Shown one piece after another: positions 34,605 to 43,339 of a DNA stretch of 64,000 nt. The first letter of the stretch is position 1; every line of letters starts with the position of its first letter. Made by a program: the position numbers and the translations under genes. The stretch spans positions 5,245 to 69,244 of the forward strand of contig JBGTNK010000187.1 of NCBI GenBank assembly GCA_041743125.1. The letters run 5' to 3'. The DNA comes from Terrimonas_B sp041743125 (GTDB lineage Bacteria > Bacteroidota > Bacteroidia > Chitinophagales > Chitinophagaceae). The notes under the pieces were generated by a model. The model saw nothing but the letters and a program-made list of their open reading frames with translations. It searched no databases and was not told where the DNA came from.

Positions 34605-35606
34605 ATGAAACAGTTAGTAAAAAAGCTTTCAATTGTCTTGCTAAGTGTTATTTGGATGGCGCCTTCTGCACTACAAGCACAAAATGAAGTCAAAGAAAAA
34701 AGGGAAGCAGAACAAATTGTAATAACCAGAAAGGGCCACAATAATGAAAAAGTTATTGTGGAGGTTACGGGAGATAAAGTATTGGTAAATGGGAAAGAAA
34801 TAAAAGATCAGAAAGGTGATATAACTGTCAGACGTCATAAAATAAAAGATGTACAGGCTTTTGTAGGAGATAACTTCCCGGGAAGCTGGGCAGAGAATGA
34901 TTCTGAGAAATTCAGGATGTTCAATTTCGAGGAAAATCGTGCTTTGTTGGGCGTTGTAACGGATCGTTCGGATAAGGGTGTTGAAATTCAGAGTATTTCA
35001 AAAGAAAGTGCTGCTGAAAAAGCCGGATTAAAAAAAGGAGATGTGATTACAAAAATTGTTGACAGAAAAATTGAAAACCCAGATGATCTTTCTAAAACTA
35101 TAAAAGAACACAAGCCGGGGGATAAGATTAAGATTACCTTTTTGCGTGATAAGAAGGAACAAAATGTAACAGCGGAGTTGGGCAAATGGAAAGGAGCCCG
35201 TGCTTTTAGTTATAATAACGGAAATGAAAATTTCAACATGAATTTTGATGAAAATATGATGCCCAAAATTCATGCTATTCCACGCATTGCCCCTCCTTTC
35301 AGCCAATCATGGAGTTGGTCAGGCGGTAGTTCCAAATTAGGTCTTTCTGTTCAGGATACGGAAGATGGTAAAGGAGTAAATGTTATTCAGGTTGATGAAG
35401 ATGGGAACGCAGCAAAAGCTGGAATTCTTGAGGAAGATGTTATTACTGAGGTAGATGGAAAACAAGTGAACGGCGCTGATGAAATTGCAAAATTGATGAA
35501 AGAAAATAAAGATAAGGCATCAGTAAAACTAAAGTTATTGCGAAATGGTAAAACAGAAAATGTGGAAGTGAAGATACCACGCAAGCTAAAAACTGTTGAC
35601 CTCTGA
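34605..35606 (+). CDS. Exported protein with two PDZ domains, no protease domain
   Basis: A 333-residue protein with a signal peptide (cut near ALQAQ). After a basic/acidic N-terminal region come PDZ1 (about 110-195, LLGVVTDRSDKGVEI and AAEKAGLKKGDVIT) and PDZ2 (about 245-325, LGLSVQD, AAKAGILEEDVITEVDGK). The two are joined by an aromatic, Asn-rich linker. A trypsin-like catalytic domain as in DegP/HtrA is absent, so it probably binds protein C-termini in the periplasm as a scaffold or regulator. It is transcribed alone: a promoter lies upstream and a hairpin downstream. Confidence 0.82.
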   Translation: MKQLVKKLSIVLLSVIWMAPSALQAQNEVKEKREAEQIVITRKGHNNEKVIVEVTGDKVLVNGKEIKDQKGDITVRRHKIKDVQAFVGDNFPGSWAENDSEKFRMFNFEENRALLGVVTDRSDKGVEIQSISKESAAEKAGLKKGDVITKIVDRKIENPDDLSKTIKEHKPGDKIKITFLRDKKEQNVTAELGKWKGARAFSYNNGNENFNMNFDENMMPKIHAIPRIAPPFSQSWSWSGGSSKLGLSVQDTEDGKGVNVIQVDEDGNAAKAGILEEDVITEVDGKQVNGADEIAKLMKENKDKASVKLKLLRNGKTENVEVKIPRKLKTVDL

Positions 35607-35648
35607 TATCTTTAAAGGAAAAGGATAAATAATATCGACTTGCCAAAG

Positions 35649-35680
35649 GCTGGATTTTCAAAATAATCCAGTCTTTTCCA
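35649..35680 (+). terminator. Terminator after the PDZ gene
   Basis: CTGGATT (35650-35656) pairs with AATCCAG (35665-35671) around an 8-base loop, followed by TCTTTTCC and TTTTT. It separates the PDZ gene from gatB. Confidence 0.55.
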
Positions 35681-35742
35681 TTTTTAAGAATTTGCATAAG
35701 AATCTATAAGGGATTGAGGCTTATTTTTGCTGACTTCTAAAA

Positions 35743-37191
35743 ATGAGCAATCTGAATAATTACGAGACAGTGGTGGGGTTAGAGGTACACGCCCAATTGC
35801 TTACTAAAAGCAAATTATTTTGTGGTGATAGTATAGCTTATGGTGCAGAGCCCAATACGCAGGTAAGTCCCATCACACTGGCTCATCCCGGCACATTGCC
35901 TAAGATGAATAAAAAGGCTATTGAATTTGCAATTAAAATAGGTCTGGCCTGTCATTGTGAGATTGAAAAGAAAAATTTTTTTGCCCGCAAGAATTATTTT
36001 TACCCCGACCTTCCAAAGGGTTACCAGATATCTCAGCATACAACCCCTATCTGTAAGCATGGTTATGTAAAAATAAAAAGCGGTAACGCAGAAAAAAAAA
36101 TAAGACTTAATAGAATCCACATGGAGGAGGATGCAGGAAAAAGCTTACACGAAGTGGAAGCTGAAAATACTTGCATTGACTACAATAGGGCTGGTACCCC
36201 TTTAATAGAAATTGTTAGTGAACCTGATATAAGAAGCAGTGATGAAGCCTATAATTACCTTTCAGAATTACGAAAACTGGTTCGCTATTTAGATGTAAGT
36301 GATGGAAATATGGAAGAGGGAAGTTTTCGATGTGATGCAAATATCTCAGTGAGAAAAATTGGAGACTTGAAATTGGGAACCAGGGTAGAAGTGAAAAATC
36401 TTAATTCAATCCGAAATGTAAAAAAAGCCATCGAATTTGAATCGGATCGGTTAATAAACTTGCTCGAAAATGGCGAAACTATTGTTCAGCAAACAAGGAG
36501 TTTTGACGCAAATAATGGTACAACTTTCTCTATTCGCGACAAAGAGGACGCCGACGATTACAGGTATTTTGCAGATCCGGATCTTACTCCTTTCCATATT
36601 GAAGATGATTATATTGAAGCCATACGTCAGTCCATCCCGGAATTGCAGGAAGAAAGAGTTAAGAAATATATTTCAGTATTTCAGTTGCCGGAATATGATG
36701 CCTGTGTGCTCACAGATGAAATAGAGACAGCCGATTATTTTGAAAAAATTATTCGCCACACTTCATATTATAAGGCAGCGTCTAACTGGATGCTTGGCCC
36801 CATAAAATCCTGGTTAAATGAAAATAACAAGAGTATCAGTGATTTTCCTTTAAGCCATGAACAAATAGCAAAGTTGGTTCAATTGGTTGAAAAAGGTAAA
36901 GTCAGTTTTTCTGTTGCTTCTGGAAAATTATTTCCTTTTCTGATTAATAACCCTGATCGTGAACCGGAAGAAATTGCTTCAGAGAAAAATCTTATCCAGC
37001 AATCCGGCGCTGATTTTCTTGAGCCTTTGATTAATGAAATATTGGAAAAAAATGCAGAAAAAGTAAAGGAGTATAAAAAGGGTAAAAAAGGATTGCTTTC
37101 TTTATTTGTGGGCGAAGTAATGAAGCGTTCAAAAGGAAAAGCAGATCCCCGCATCACCAATGATATCTTATTGAAAAAACTTAACTCATAA
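35743..37191 (+). CDS. gatB: Asp-tRNA(Asn)/Glu-tRNA(Gln) amidotransferase subunit B
   Basis: A 482-residue subunit of GatCAB, which turns Glu-tRNA(Gln) into Gln-tRNA(Gln) (and Asp-tRNA(Asn) in some species). The opening YETVVGLEVHAQLLTKSKLFCGD, PGTLPKMN and YFYPDLPKGYQIS segment are family signatures, as is the mid-protein EDADDYRYFADPDLTP. The C-terminal tRNA-binding tail domain (YqeY-like) is present, ending KADPRITNDILLKKL. gatA and gatC are not in the window. A TlpA-like gene follows 45 bases later. Confidence 0.95.
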   Translation: MSNLNNYETVVGLEVHAQLLTKSKLFCGDSIAYGAEPNTQVSPITLAHPGTLPKMNKKAIEFAIKIGLACHCEIEKKNFFARKNYFYPDLPKGYQISQHTTPICKHGYVKIKSGNAEKKIRLNRIHMEEDAGKSLHEVEAENTCIDYNRAGTPLIEIVSEPDIRSSDEAYNYLSELRKLVRYLDVSDGNMEEGSFRCDANISVRKIGDLKLGTRVEVKNLNSIRNVKKAIEFESDRLINLLENGETIVQQTRSFDANNGTTFSIRDKEDADDYRYFADPDLTPFHIEDDYIEAIRQSIPELQEERVKKYISVFQLPEYDACVLTDEIETADYFEKIIRHTSYYKAASNWMLGPIKSWLNENNKSISDFPLSHEQIAKLVQLVEKGKVSFSVASGKLFPFLINNPDREPEEIASEKNLIQQSGADFLEPLINEILEKNAEKVKEYKKGKKGLLSLFVGEVMKRSKGKADPRITNDILLKKLNS

Positions 37192-37236
37192 AAAAGTCTG
37201 TCCTTTTACAGGATGGCATATTAAACAAAAATTATT

Positions 37237-38418
37237 ATGCGATTACTATTCATAGCATTATTAGTAACATCTGCTTTCTCATCATGCACCGATTCAGCAT
37301 CCGAAAACAAATTTTCAGTAAGTGGAACTATTTCTAAAAGCAGCGCTAAAAAGATTTACCTGGAAAAGATCCCTGCTGCAACTATGCAGCCATTACTTGC
37401 CGATTCGGCTGACATTGGTACCGATGGAAAATTTTTATTAGAAGCAGATACCAGCGAATCCGTTGTTTATAACCTGAGGCTGGATCAAAGTACCTATCCG
37501 GTTGCCTCTATTATTAATGATGCAGAGAAAATAAAGTTGAAGATTGAATTGAGTAAAGAAAATAGTGAATTTGCAGAAAAATATGAGGTGGAAGGATCCC
37601 CCGCCAGTCAGCAAATGAAGGAGTTTATTCATGACTTTAATAATGACCTGCAAAAAATATTTATTATTGCCCGGCAAGCCGATAGCCTTAAAAATGCAGG
37701 AGTACCAGATACCCTTCTTTTTCCTTTAATGGCTGAGCAAAAAGTAATGGCTGATAAAATAAAAAAATATTCAGAAAATGCCTTAAGTAAGGCTGACAAT
37801 CCTGCGCTGGTATTGTTTGAGCTGGGCTATTATCAATCTACAGCAAATGGTGCAGGCTTTGGATTGCAGCCATTGAGTAATGACCAGGTATATGAAATTG
37901 TGAACAGGACCGCAGACAGATTTCCATCCCACCAGACCATTGCAGCCATAAGATCCTCATTAGATGAGCAAAAAAATAAAGTAGTTGCTGGTAACTGGGT
38001 GGGTAAAGAAGCGCCTGATTTTTCTTTGCCAGATATCAATGGAAATCCTGTAAAGCTTAGTTCCTTCCGCGGTAAGTACGTACTAGTTGATTTTTGGGCT
38101 AGTTGGTGCAGTCCCTGTCGAATAGAAAACCCAAACGTGGTAAAAACCTATAACCAATACAAGAATAAAAATTTTACCATATTAGGTGTTTCACTAGACA
38201 GGCCGGGCCAGAAAGATAAATGGTTGAAGGCAATTGAGGATGATAACCTGACATGGACCCATGTAAGTGATCTTCAGTTTTGGAACAGTCCGGTAGTTGC
38301 ATTGTATGGGGTTGAAGGAATTCCTTTTAATGTGTTGGTTGATCCACAAGGAAAAATCATTGCAGAAGGATTAAGAGGAAGCGCTTTGGATAATACATTG
38401 ACCGAAGTTTTAAAATAA
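37237..38418 (+). CDS. TlpA-like thiol-disulfide lipoprotein with DUF4369 domain
   Basis: A 393-residue exported lipoprotein: the signal ends in the lipobox FSSC (Cys16). An N-terminal DUF4369-type domain (FSVSGTISKSSAKKIYLEK) is followed by a helical middle and a C-terminal thioredoxin domain with the redox site WCSPC, then a cis-Pro in GIPFNVLVD. It probably reduces disulfides or cytochrome maturation partners in the periplasm, or serves an unidentified substrate. Start ATG 37237 is supported by the signal peptide. It is convergent with susD and ends at a strong shared terminator. Confidence 0.88.
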   Translation: MRLLFIALLVTSAFSSCTDSASENKFSVSGTISKSSAKKIYLEKIPAATMQPLLADSADIGTDGKFLLEADTSESVVYNLRLDQSTYPVASIINDAEKIKLKIELSKENSEFAEKYEVEGSPASQQMKEFIHDFNNDLQKIFIIARQADSLKNAGVPDTLLFPLMAEQKVMADKIKKYSENALSKADNPALVLFELGYYQSTANGAGFGLQPLSNDQVYEIVNRTADRFPSHQTIAAIRSSLDEQKNKVVAGNWVGKEAPDFSLPDINGNPVKLSSFRGKYVLVDFWASWCSPCRIENPNVVKTYNQYKNKNFTILGVSLDRPGQKDKWLKAIEDDNLTWTHVSDLQFWNSPVVALYGVEGIPFNVLVDPQGKIIAEGLRGSALDNTLTEVLK

Positions 38419-38440
38419 TACCGTTTAAGGAAAATGAAAC

Positions 38441-38481
38441 AAAAAAGGAAGCTGATCATTTTAAGATCACCTTCCTTTTTT
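38441..38481. terminator. Bidirectional terminator between TlpA and susD genes
   Basis: AAAAAAGGAAG.TGATC (38441-38457) pairs with GATCA.CTTCCTTTTTT (38465-38481) with one C/C mismatch. The A run and T run suit both strands. Confidence 0.8.
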
Positions 38482-38497
38482 ATTTATTTAAAATCAA

Positions 38498-39997
38498 TTA
38501 TTTATCCCAGAATACCCGAACCAGCAAATTAGGTTTTTGTCCCGGGCTTTTAGGGTTAAGGTCAATTTCACTTTGTGGATAAGGAAGTGAACGGGGAATA
38601 TCAGTTGTTACAGCATTACCAACTTTGGCAATTTCAGGGAATCCGGTACGTCTCCAATCAGTCCATGGTTCCAGCAATACTCCATAACTGGCAATATACT
38701 TTTCTTCAATAATGCGCTTTATTTTTTCAGTTTCAGTACCTATCAATATTCCTTTTGTAAGCAGGTAAAGTGCAATATTTGCATCACTTACACCAGCGGA
38801 CTTCATTGATGCCGTAATTCCATCTCTGAAAAAAGCTTCAGCATCACCAGGGGCCCCATACACGGCGGCTTCTGCCCTGATAAAATTATACTCAGCATAT
38901 GTAAGTAACCTGATAGGGGCATCGCCGGTATATTTTATAGCAGATTCTGTGTAGGAACCATCACCACTAGGTGCTCCAACAGAAGTAGTTGCACCTCTAA
39001 GGAAAGTATGCATTCGGGAATATTTCCTTGATGAAGGATCCCCGGAAAGAGCTCCGGCATAATTGCCACTGCCGGCGGGAAAGTCTGTAAAATAGGTGGC
39101 CCTTCTTGGATCAGAATTTGAATTCATGAGGTTAACCATGAAAGCATTAGCGAAAAGGTAATCTTCTCTCCTGATCTGAAACTGGTGAATCGGATTCTGC
39201 CGCTCAGTTTCATTAAAGAATGGCATTTCGAAATTGTCCGCATTGCTGGTGAAGAAGGTAGCGGCAGGGTTTCCTACTAAAGCACTTATCTGGCTAAGCA
39301 TAAATGCTTTATCAAATTTTGAATAATGAATGTAAATCCGAAGCTTCAGCGTATTGGCAAACTTGATCCAATTTACCTTTTTTGTAGAAAATGCACCAGG
39401 ATAAATAGTTGAATTGGTTCCGGGTGACAGTGCCGAGGTGGTACTGTTTATTTCAGCAATTCCTTCATCAATGAGCTTGATGATTCCTTTATAAACATCT
39501 TCATCATTATCATAAGCAGGAAAAAGATTTTCAGTATTTTTTAGTGCTTCGCTAAATGGAATATCACCCCATGAATCCACGAGTATTTGATAGTTAAATG
39601 CTTTTAAAAGCTTTGCTACTCCTGAATAATGAGGGGCCTGGATAGCACCCGCCTGTTTAATAATCGTTTCCAGGTCGTTCAGCGTGTTGGCATAGGTAGA
39701 TATCCATTGATTATTAACATCAGCAGACTGAATATTATACTTTTCATAAGCCTGCGTTTGAGTTTCGCCACCTGTAGTTTGGCCGGAAAGCTGCTGACTT
39801 AATAAGGCAGCATACCTGAATAAATCACTACCACCGTCAAAACCTGTGTTTACTGTTGCATTCGTCAACAATAGGTCCAGGGGAGCCTGGACAGCAAGGA
39901 TATTATCGGGATCCTTATTTATGTCCAGGTACTTCTTACAAGATCCCAGAGAGATTGTAAGAATAGCTATCGAAAATATTATTGAATTTTTTCTCAT
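38498..39997 (-). CDS. SusD/RagB-like outer-membrane nutrient-binding lipoprotein
   Basis: A 499-residue lipoprotein (lipobox LGSC, Cys20) followed by KKYLDINKDPDN, the usual start of the SusD-like_2 family. Helical TPR-like segments follow, with INQPFVLQ-type pieces replaced by NYQILVDSWGDIPFSEAL, typical of the group. The C-terminus has RRTGFPE. It should cap the adjacent SusC channel and bind a nutrient at the cell surface. It starts 22 bases after susC ends. There is no glycan-degrading enzyme nearby, so the ligand (a glycan, peptide or metal complex) cannot be inferred. Confidence 0.9.
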   Translation of the reverse strand: MRKNSIIFSIAILTISLGSCKKYLDINKDPDNILAVQAPLDLLLTNATVNTGFDGGSDLFRYAALLSQQLSGQTTGGETQTQAYEKYNIQSADVNNQWISTYANTLNDLETIIKQAGAIQAPHYSGVAKLLKAFNYQILVDSWGDIPFSEALKNTENLFPAYDNDEDVYKGIIKLIDEGIAEINSTTSALSPGTNSTIYPGAFSTKKVNWIKFANTLKLRIYIHYSKFDKAFMLSQISALVGNPAATFFTSNADNFEMPFFNETERQNPIHQFQIRREDYLFANAFMVNLMNSNSDPRRATYFTDFPAGSGNYAGALSGDPSSRKYSRMHTFLRGATTSVGAPSGDGSYTESAIKYTGDAPIRLLTYAEYNFIRAEAAVYGAPGDAEAFFRDGITASMKSAGVSDANIALYLLTKGILIGTETEKIKRIIEEKYIASYGVLLEPWTDWRRTGFPEIAKVGNAVTTDIPRSLPYPQSEIDLNPKSPGQKPNLLVRVFWDK

Positions 39998-40019
39998 GTC
40001 TAAATTTTTACTGTTAAGG

Positions 40020-43000
40020 TTATAATGTCAATCTCAGATTTACGCCTATAGTACGTGTAGAGGCGTTTGCATTAAATTCAAGACCCTGGAAATTGCTTGC
40101 ACCCAGAACATTTTGTTCAGGATCAAGATGGGGATAGTCTTTTGTCCAAAGAAACAGGTTGCGACCAAAAACTCCGAACTCAATATTTCCAAAAGGCGTT
40201 TTGTTGGTAAACTCACTTGGTAAACGGTAATATAAATTTGCTTCTCTAATCCGCACCCATTGTGTGTTAACAATAAAACCTTCTGAGGCAACATATTTAC
40301 CGGTGTTTCCCCAATATTGTTCTGCAGTAATGGGAACATTAACGGCATTGCCATTTACATCAACACCCTCAAATTGGTAATTTTTCAATAAAGTATTATT
40401 GTCTTTATCAACCCTTGGTCTTTCTGCAGTCTCAATAACTACTCCATTCCTCCTTAGATCGGCAAGGTTCCTGGAATATATATCTCCTTTACCTCTGATA
40501 TCCACCAGGACGTCCATAGCAAATCCTTTATAGCTGAAGGTATTGGTCAAACCAATAGTAAATTTAGGATTAGGATTTCCGATCTTAAATACTCCGCTAG
40601 AAGGTGTAGGCAACCCATTAGCATTCAGTAAAATTCTTCCTTGTGCATCCCTGTTATACATGTTACCATATATTACTCCAAATTCTTCTCCTGCAACGAG
40701 GCGAATATTAGGCGTCGTGAATCCGGCAAGAGTAATCACCGAAACACCAGGCGCAAGTTTTGTTACTTTAGTTTTGAATTTGGTATAATTTCCAGAGATT
40801 GACCAGGTAAAGTTTTGTGTACGTACAGGAACCAAAGTAAGAGCTAATTCTACCCCTTTGGTATCCATTTCACCTGCATTTCTGAACACAGAAGAAATGC
40901 CCGATGCTCCGGAATAAGGAACTGAGAAAAGTCCTTCGGTTAATTTCCTCTCATAATAGTTAAACTCCAAAATGATACGATTGTTCCAAAGCGTTGCATC
41001 AAGACCAATTTCTCCTTCCGTTGTAAATTCTGGTTTTAGCTCAGGATTACCAGCATTGTCATTGATAGTATACCCTAACAAATTATTAAAAGGAAATGAA
41101 ATGGCTGGTCCAAAGCCATCAGCTGCTCCACCAACACTTGCATAATTGTCAGTATTATAAGCACCAGGTCCACGTCCTACTTTACCATAGTTTGTACGGA
41201 TTTTAATAAGATTAACGAATTCGGATTTTAGAGACGGAACCATTTCGGTTACTACCAGGCTTAGTGCAGCTGCCGGATAAAATACTGAATTGTTTTTTAT
41301 AGGCAGGGTTGAAACCCAATCATTCCTTGCTTTTAAATTAAGGGATAACCAGGATTTATAATCTAATACTACATCACCAAATACACCTATAGTTCTTGAC
41401 CTTGAAGATCCTACAGCAGGCGTAAATAAGGTGGTAGCATTTGAAATATGGTCAAATCCACTTACATTAAGTTTGGTAGACCGATTATTAAGTGACCGTG
41501 AGCGGTTGTCGGCAAACTCGTTACCTAATGTAGCTGAAACACCAAATACCCCAAACTTCTTATTGGCATTTAGTGTAAAATAAGAACCTATGTTGCGGAT
41601 ATCGTTTCTGTTTTCTACAATACCGCCCAATGTTGCAGAATTTGAGTTTCCTCCGCCTCTAACGCCAATGTTGTCGAAGCCATGTGAAAAGAAGGAATAA
41701 TTGTCGGTACCAAATTTAAGATCTGAGTTTAACCAGGAAGTAAATTTGTAATTAAGGCCCACATTTCCGTAAAGGCGGCTATTTTCATCTCTGTACCTAA
41801 CATTTTCTATGCTCCAATTAGGATTATCCTCTCCACCCCAATACCATTGTTTACCATCAGGAGTATAATAAGGAGATCCTTCAAGGTCAAAGCTACGGGG
41901 AGTAAACCAGGCTCTGAATACAGGATTAGACAACTGGTTGCCCTGTTGCGTTCTCCTTGAACCTGTATTTACATAATTTGCTAATGTGCTTATTGTCAGA
42001 TTCTTTGTGACATCTGAGCTAAGGTTAATAGAAATATTATTCTTATTCAGCTTGTTGTTTCTTACAACATATGTTTCCTGCTGATTGCCATAAGAAACAC
42101 GATAACTGGTTTTATCCGTTCCTCCGCTCATACTGATGGTATTCTGAAGGCCACTTCCATTTTCAAAAAGATCCTTTACATTGTTCGGATAGGCTTGGAG
42201 CGCCTTAGTTACGCCATAAAAATCAGTGTAGCTTCTGCCATCAATTCTTGGACCCCATGACGTAGATTGGGTATTACTTAATACGGCTTTAAGGTAATTT
42301 GGATTGGGAGCTCCGGCAACTGTTAACCTGTAGTCTCCGGCACCTTGTGCATATTCATTTTGATATTCAGGCAAACGGTTTACTGATATTGTGCTGTAAG
42401 AACTTACCAATTCTATGGCGTTCTTCGATTTCTTTTTGCCCTTTTTAGTTGTAATCAAAATAACACCTCCAGCACCCCTGGAACCATAACTTGAGGTAGC
42501 TGCCGCGCCTTTCAAAATAGTCATTGACTCAATATCGTCAGGATTAATGTCAACAACACGGTTTGAACTTGTAGCGCCGGTTTGCAGGGTTGTTCCACCG
42601 CCGCTATTGTCGATAGGCAAGCCATCCACTACATACAAGGGGGCGCTACTGCCTGTTACTGACGTAAAACCTCTTATCAGTATACTTGAGCCAGTAAAGC
42701 TACCGCCACTTCCCTGGGTACGTACCCCGGCCACTTTTCCAACCAATGAATTACTGATATTTGAGTTTCTTACTGCTGTAAGATCTTCGGCTTTTATTGT
42801 AGGAGTGGAATAGCCAAGCAGTTTCTTGTCCCTTTTTATTCCAAATGAGGTAACAACCACCTCGGCCATGGTTCTATTTTCAGATTTCATTGATAAATTG
42901 ACTATGGAATTTGTTCCAATAGTCATTTCCTGGAGTGTCATATCCACAGCAGAAAATATCAATGTGTTGGATTCGGCCGGAACATTAATCGAATAGGAAC

Positions 43001-43166
43001 CATCTGAATTGGTAACCGTTCCGCTGTTGGTGCCTTTAATTATTACTGAGGCATTTGGGATGGGGTTTCCCTGATCATCCGTTACCTTACCAGTAACGGT
43101 TTTTTGCGCTAGCAATCCTCCTGAAAAATACAGGATGGCTGTTAGCAAGACTAACAGTTTTCTCAT
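40020..43166 (-). CDS. SusC/RagA family TonB-linked outer-membrane transporter
   Basis: A 1048-residue outer-membrane transporter. A signal peptide ends near LLAQ; then come a carboxypeptidase-regulatory-like domain (VTGKVTDDQGNPIPNASV), the plug (SLVGKVAGVRT, SSILIRGFTS, PLYVVDGLPIDN) and a 22-strand barrel ending in a hydrophobic aromatic C-terminus (TIGVNLRLTL). Energy comes from TonB. An STN signalling domain is not seen, so it is unlikely to talk directly to an ECF sigma factor. It is the first gene of the susC-susD pair, with no exact -7 box upstream (TATATTTA is a near match). Substrate unknown. Confidence 0.95.
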   Translation of the reverse strand: MRKLLVLLTAILYFSGGLLAQKTVTGKVTDDQGNPIPNASVIIKGTNSGTVTNSDGSYSINVPAESNTLIFSAVDMTLQEMTIGTNSIVNLSMKSENRTMAEVVVTSFGIKRDKKLLGYSTPTIKAEDLTAVRNSNISNSLVGKVAGVRTQGSGGSFTGSSILIRGFTSVTGSSAPLYVVDGLPIDNSGGGTTLQTGATSSNRVVDINPDDIESMTILKGAAATSSYGSRGAGGVILITTKKGKKKSKNAIELVSSYSTISVNRLPEYQNEYAQGAGDYRLTVAGAPNPNYLKAVLSNTQSTSWGPRIDGRSYTDFYGVTKALQAYPNNVKDLFENGSGLQNTISMSGGTDKTSYRVSYGNQQETYVVRNNKLNKNNISINLSSDVTKNLTISTLANYVNTGSRRTQQGNQLSNPVFRAWFTPRSFDLEGSPYYTPDGKQWYWGGEDNPNWSIENVRYRDENSRLYGNVGLNYKFTSWLNSDLKFGTDNYSFFSHGFDNIGVRGGGNSNSATLGGIVENRNDIRNIGSYFTLNANKKFGVFGVSATLGNEFADNRSRSLNNRSTKLNVSGFDHISNATTLFTPAVGSSRSRTIGVFGDVVLDYKSWLSLNLKARNDWVSTLPIKNNSVFYPAAALSLVVTEMVPSLKSEFVNLIKIRTNYGKVGRGPGAYNTDNYASVGGAADGFGPAISFPFNNLLGYTINDNAGNPELKPEFTTEGEIGLDATLWNNRIILEFNYYERKLTEGLFSVPYSGASGISSVFRNAGEMDTKGVELALTLVPVRTQNFTWSISGNYTKFKTKVTKLAPGVSVITLAGFTTPNIRLVAGEEFGVIYGNMYNRDAQGRILLNANGLPTPSSGVFKIGNPNPKFTIGLTNTFSYKGFAMDVLVDIRGKGDIYSRNLADLRRNGVVIETAERPRVDKDNNTLLKNYQFEGVDVNGNAVNVPITAEQYWGNTGKYVASEGFIVNTQWVRIREANLYYRLPSEFTNKTPFGNIEFGVFGRNLFLWTKDYPHLDPEQNVLGASNFQGLEFNANASTRTIGVNLRLTL

Positions 43167-43339
43167 GTGTGTTTAGTTTAAATATAAAAAAAGCAATAAC
43201 TAATTAAAGTATGCTGATACAATAATAAAACAATCCGGGAATATATAATCCTTAACCAGTGCCAATCCTTAAAAAAGTAAAAATATGATTCAATACAGAC
43301 ATATAACCATGGTATTTAGCTGCTCTTAAATCATCGGGT

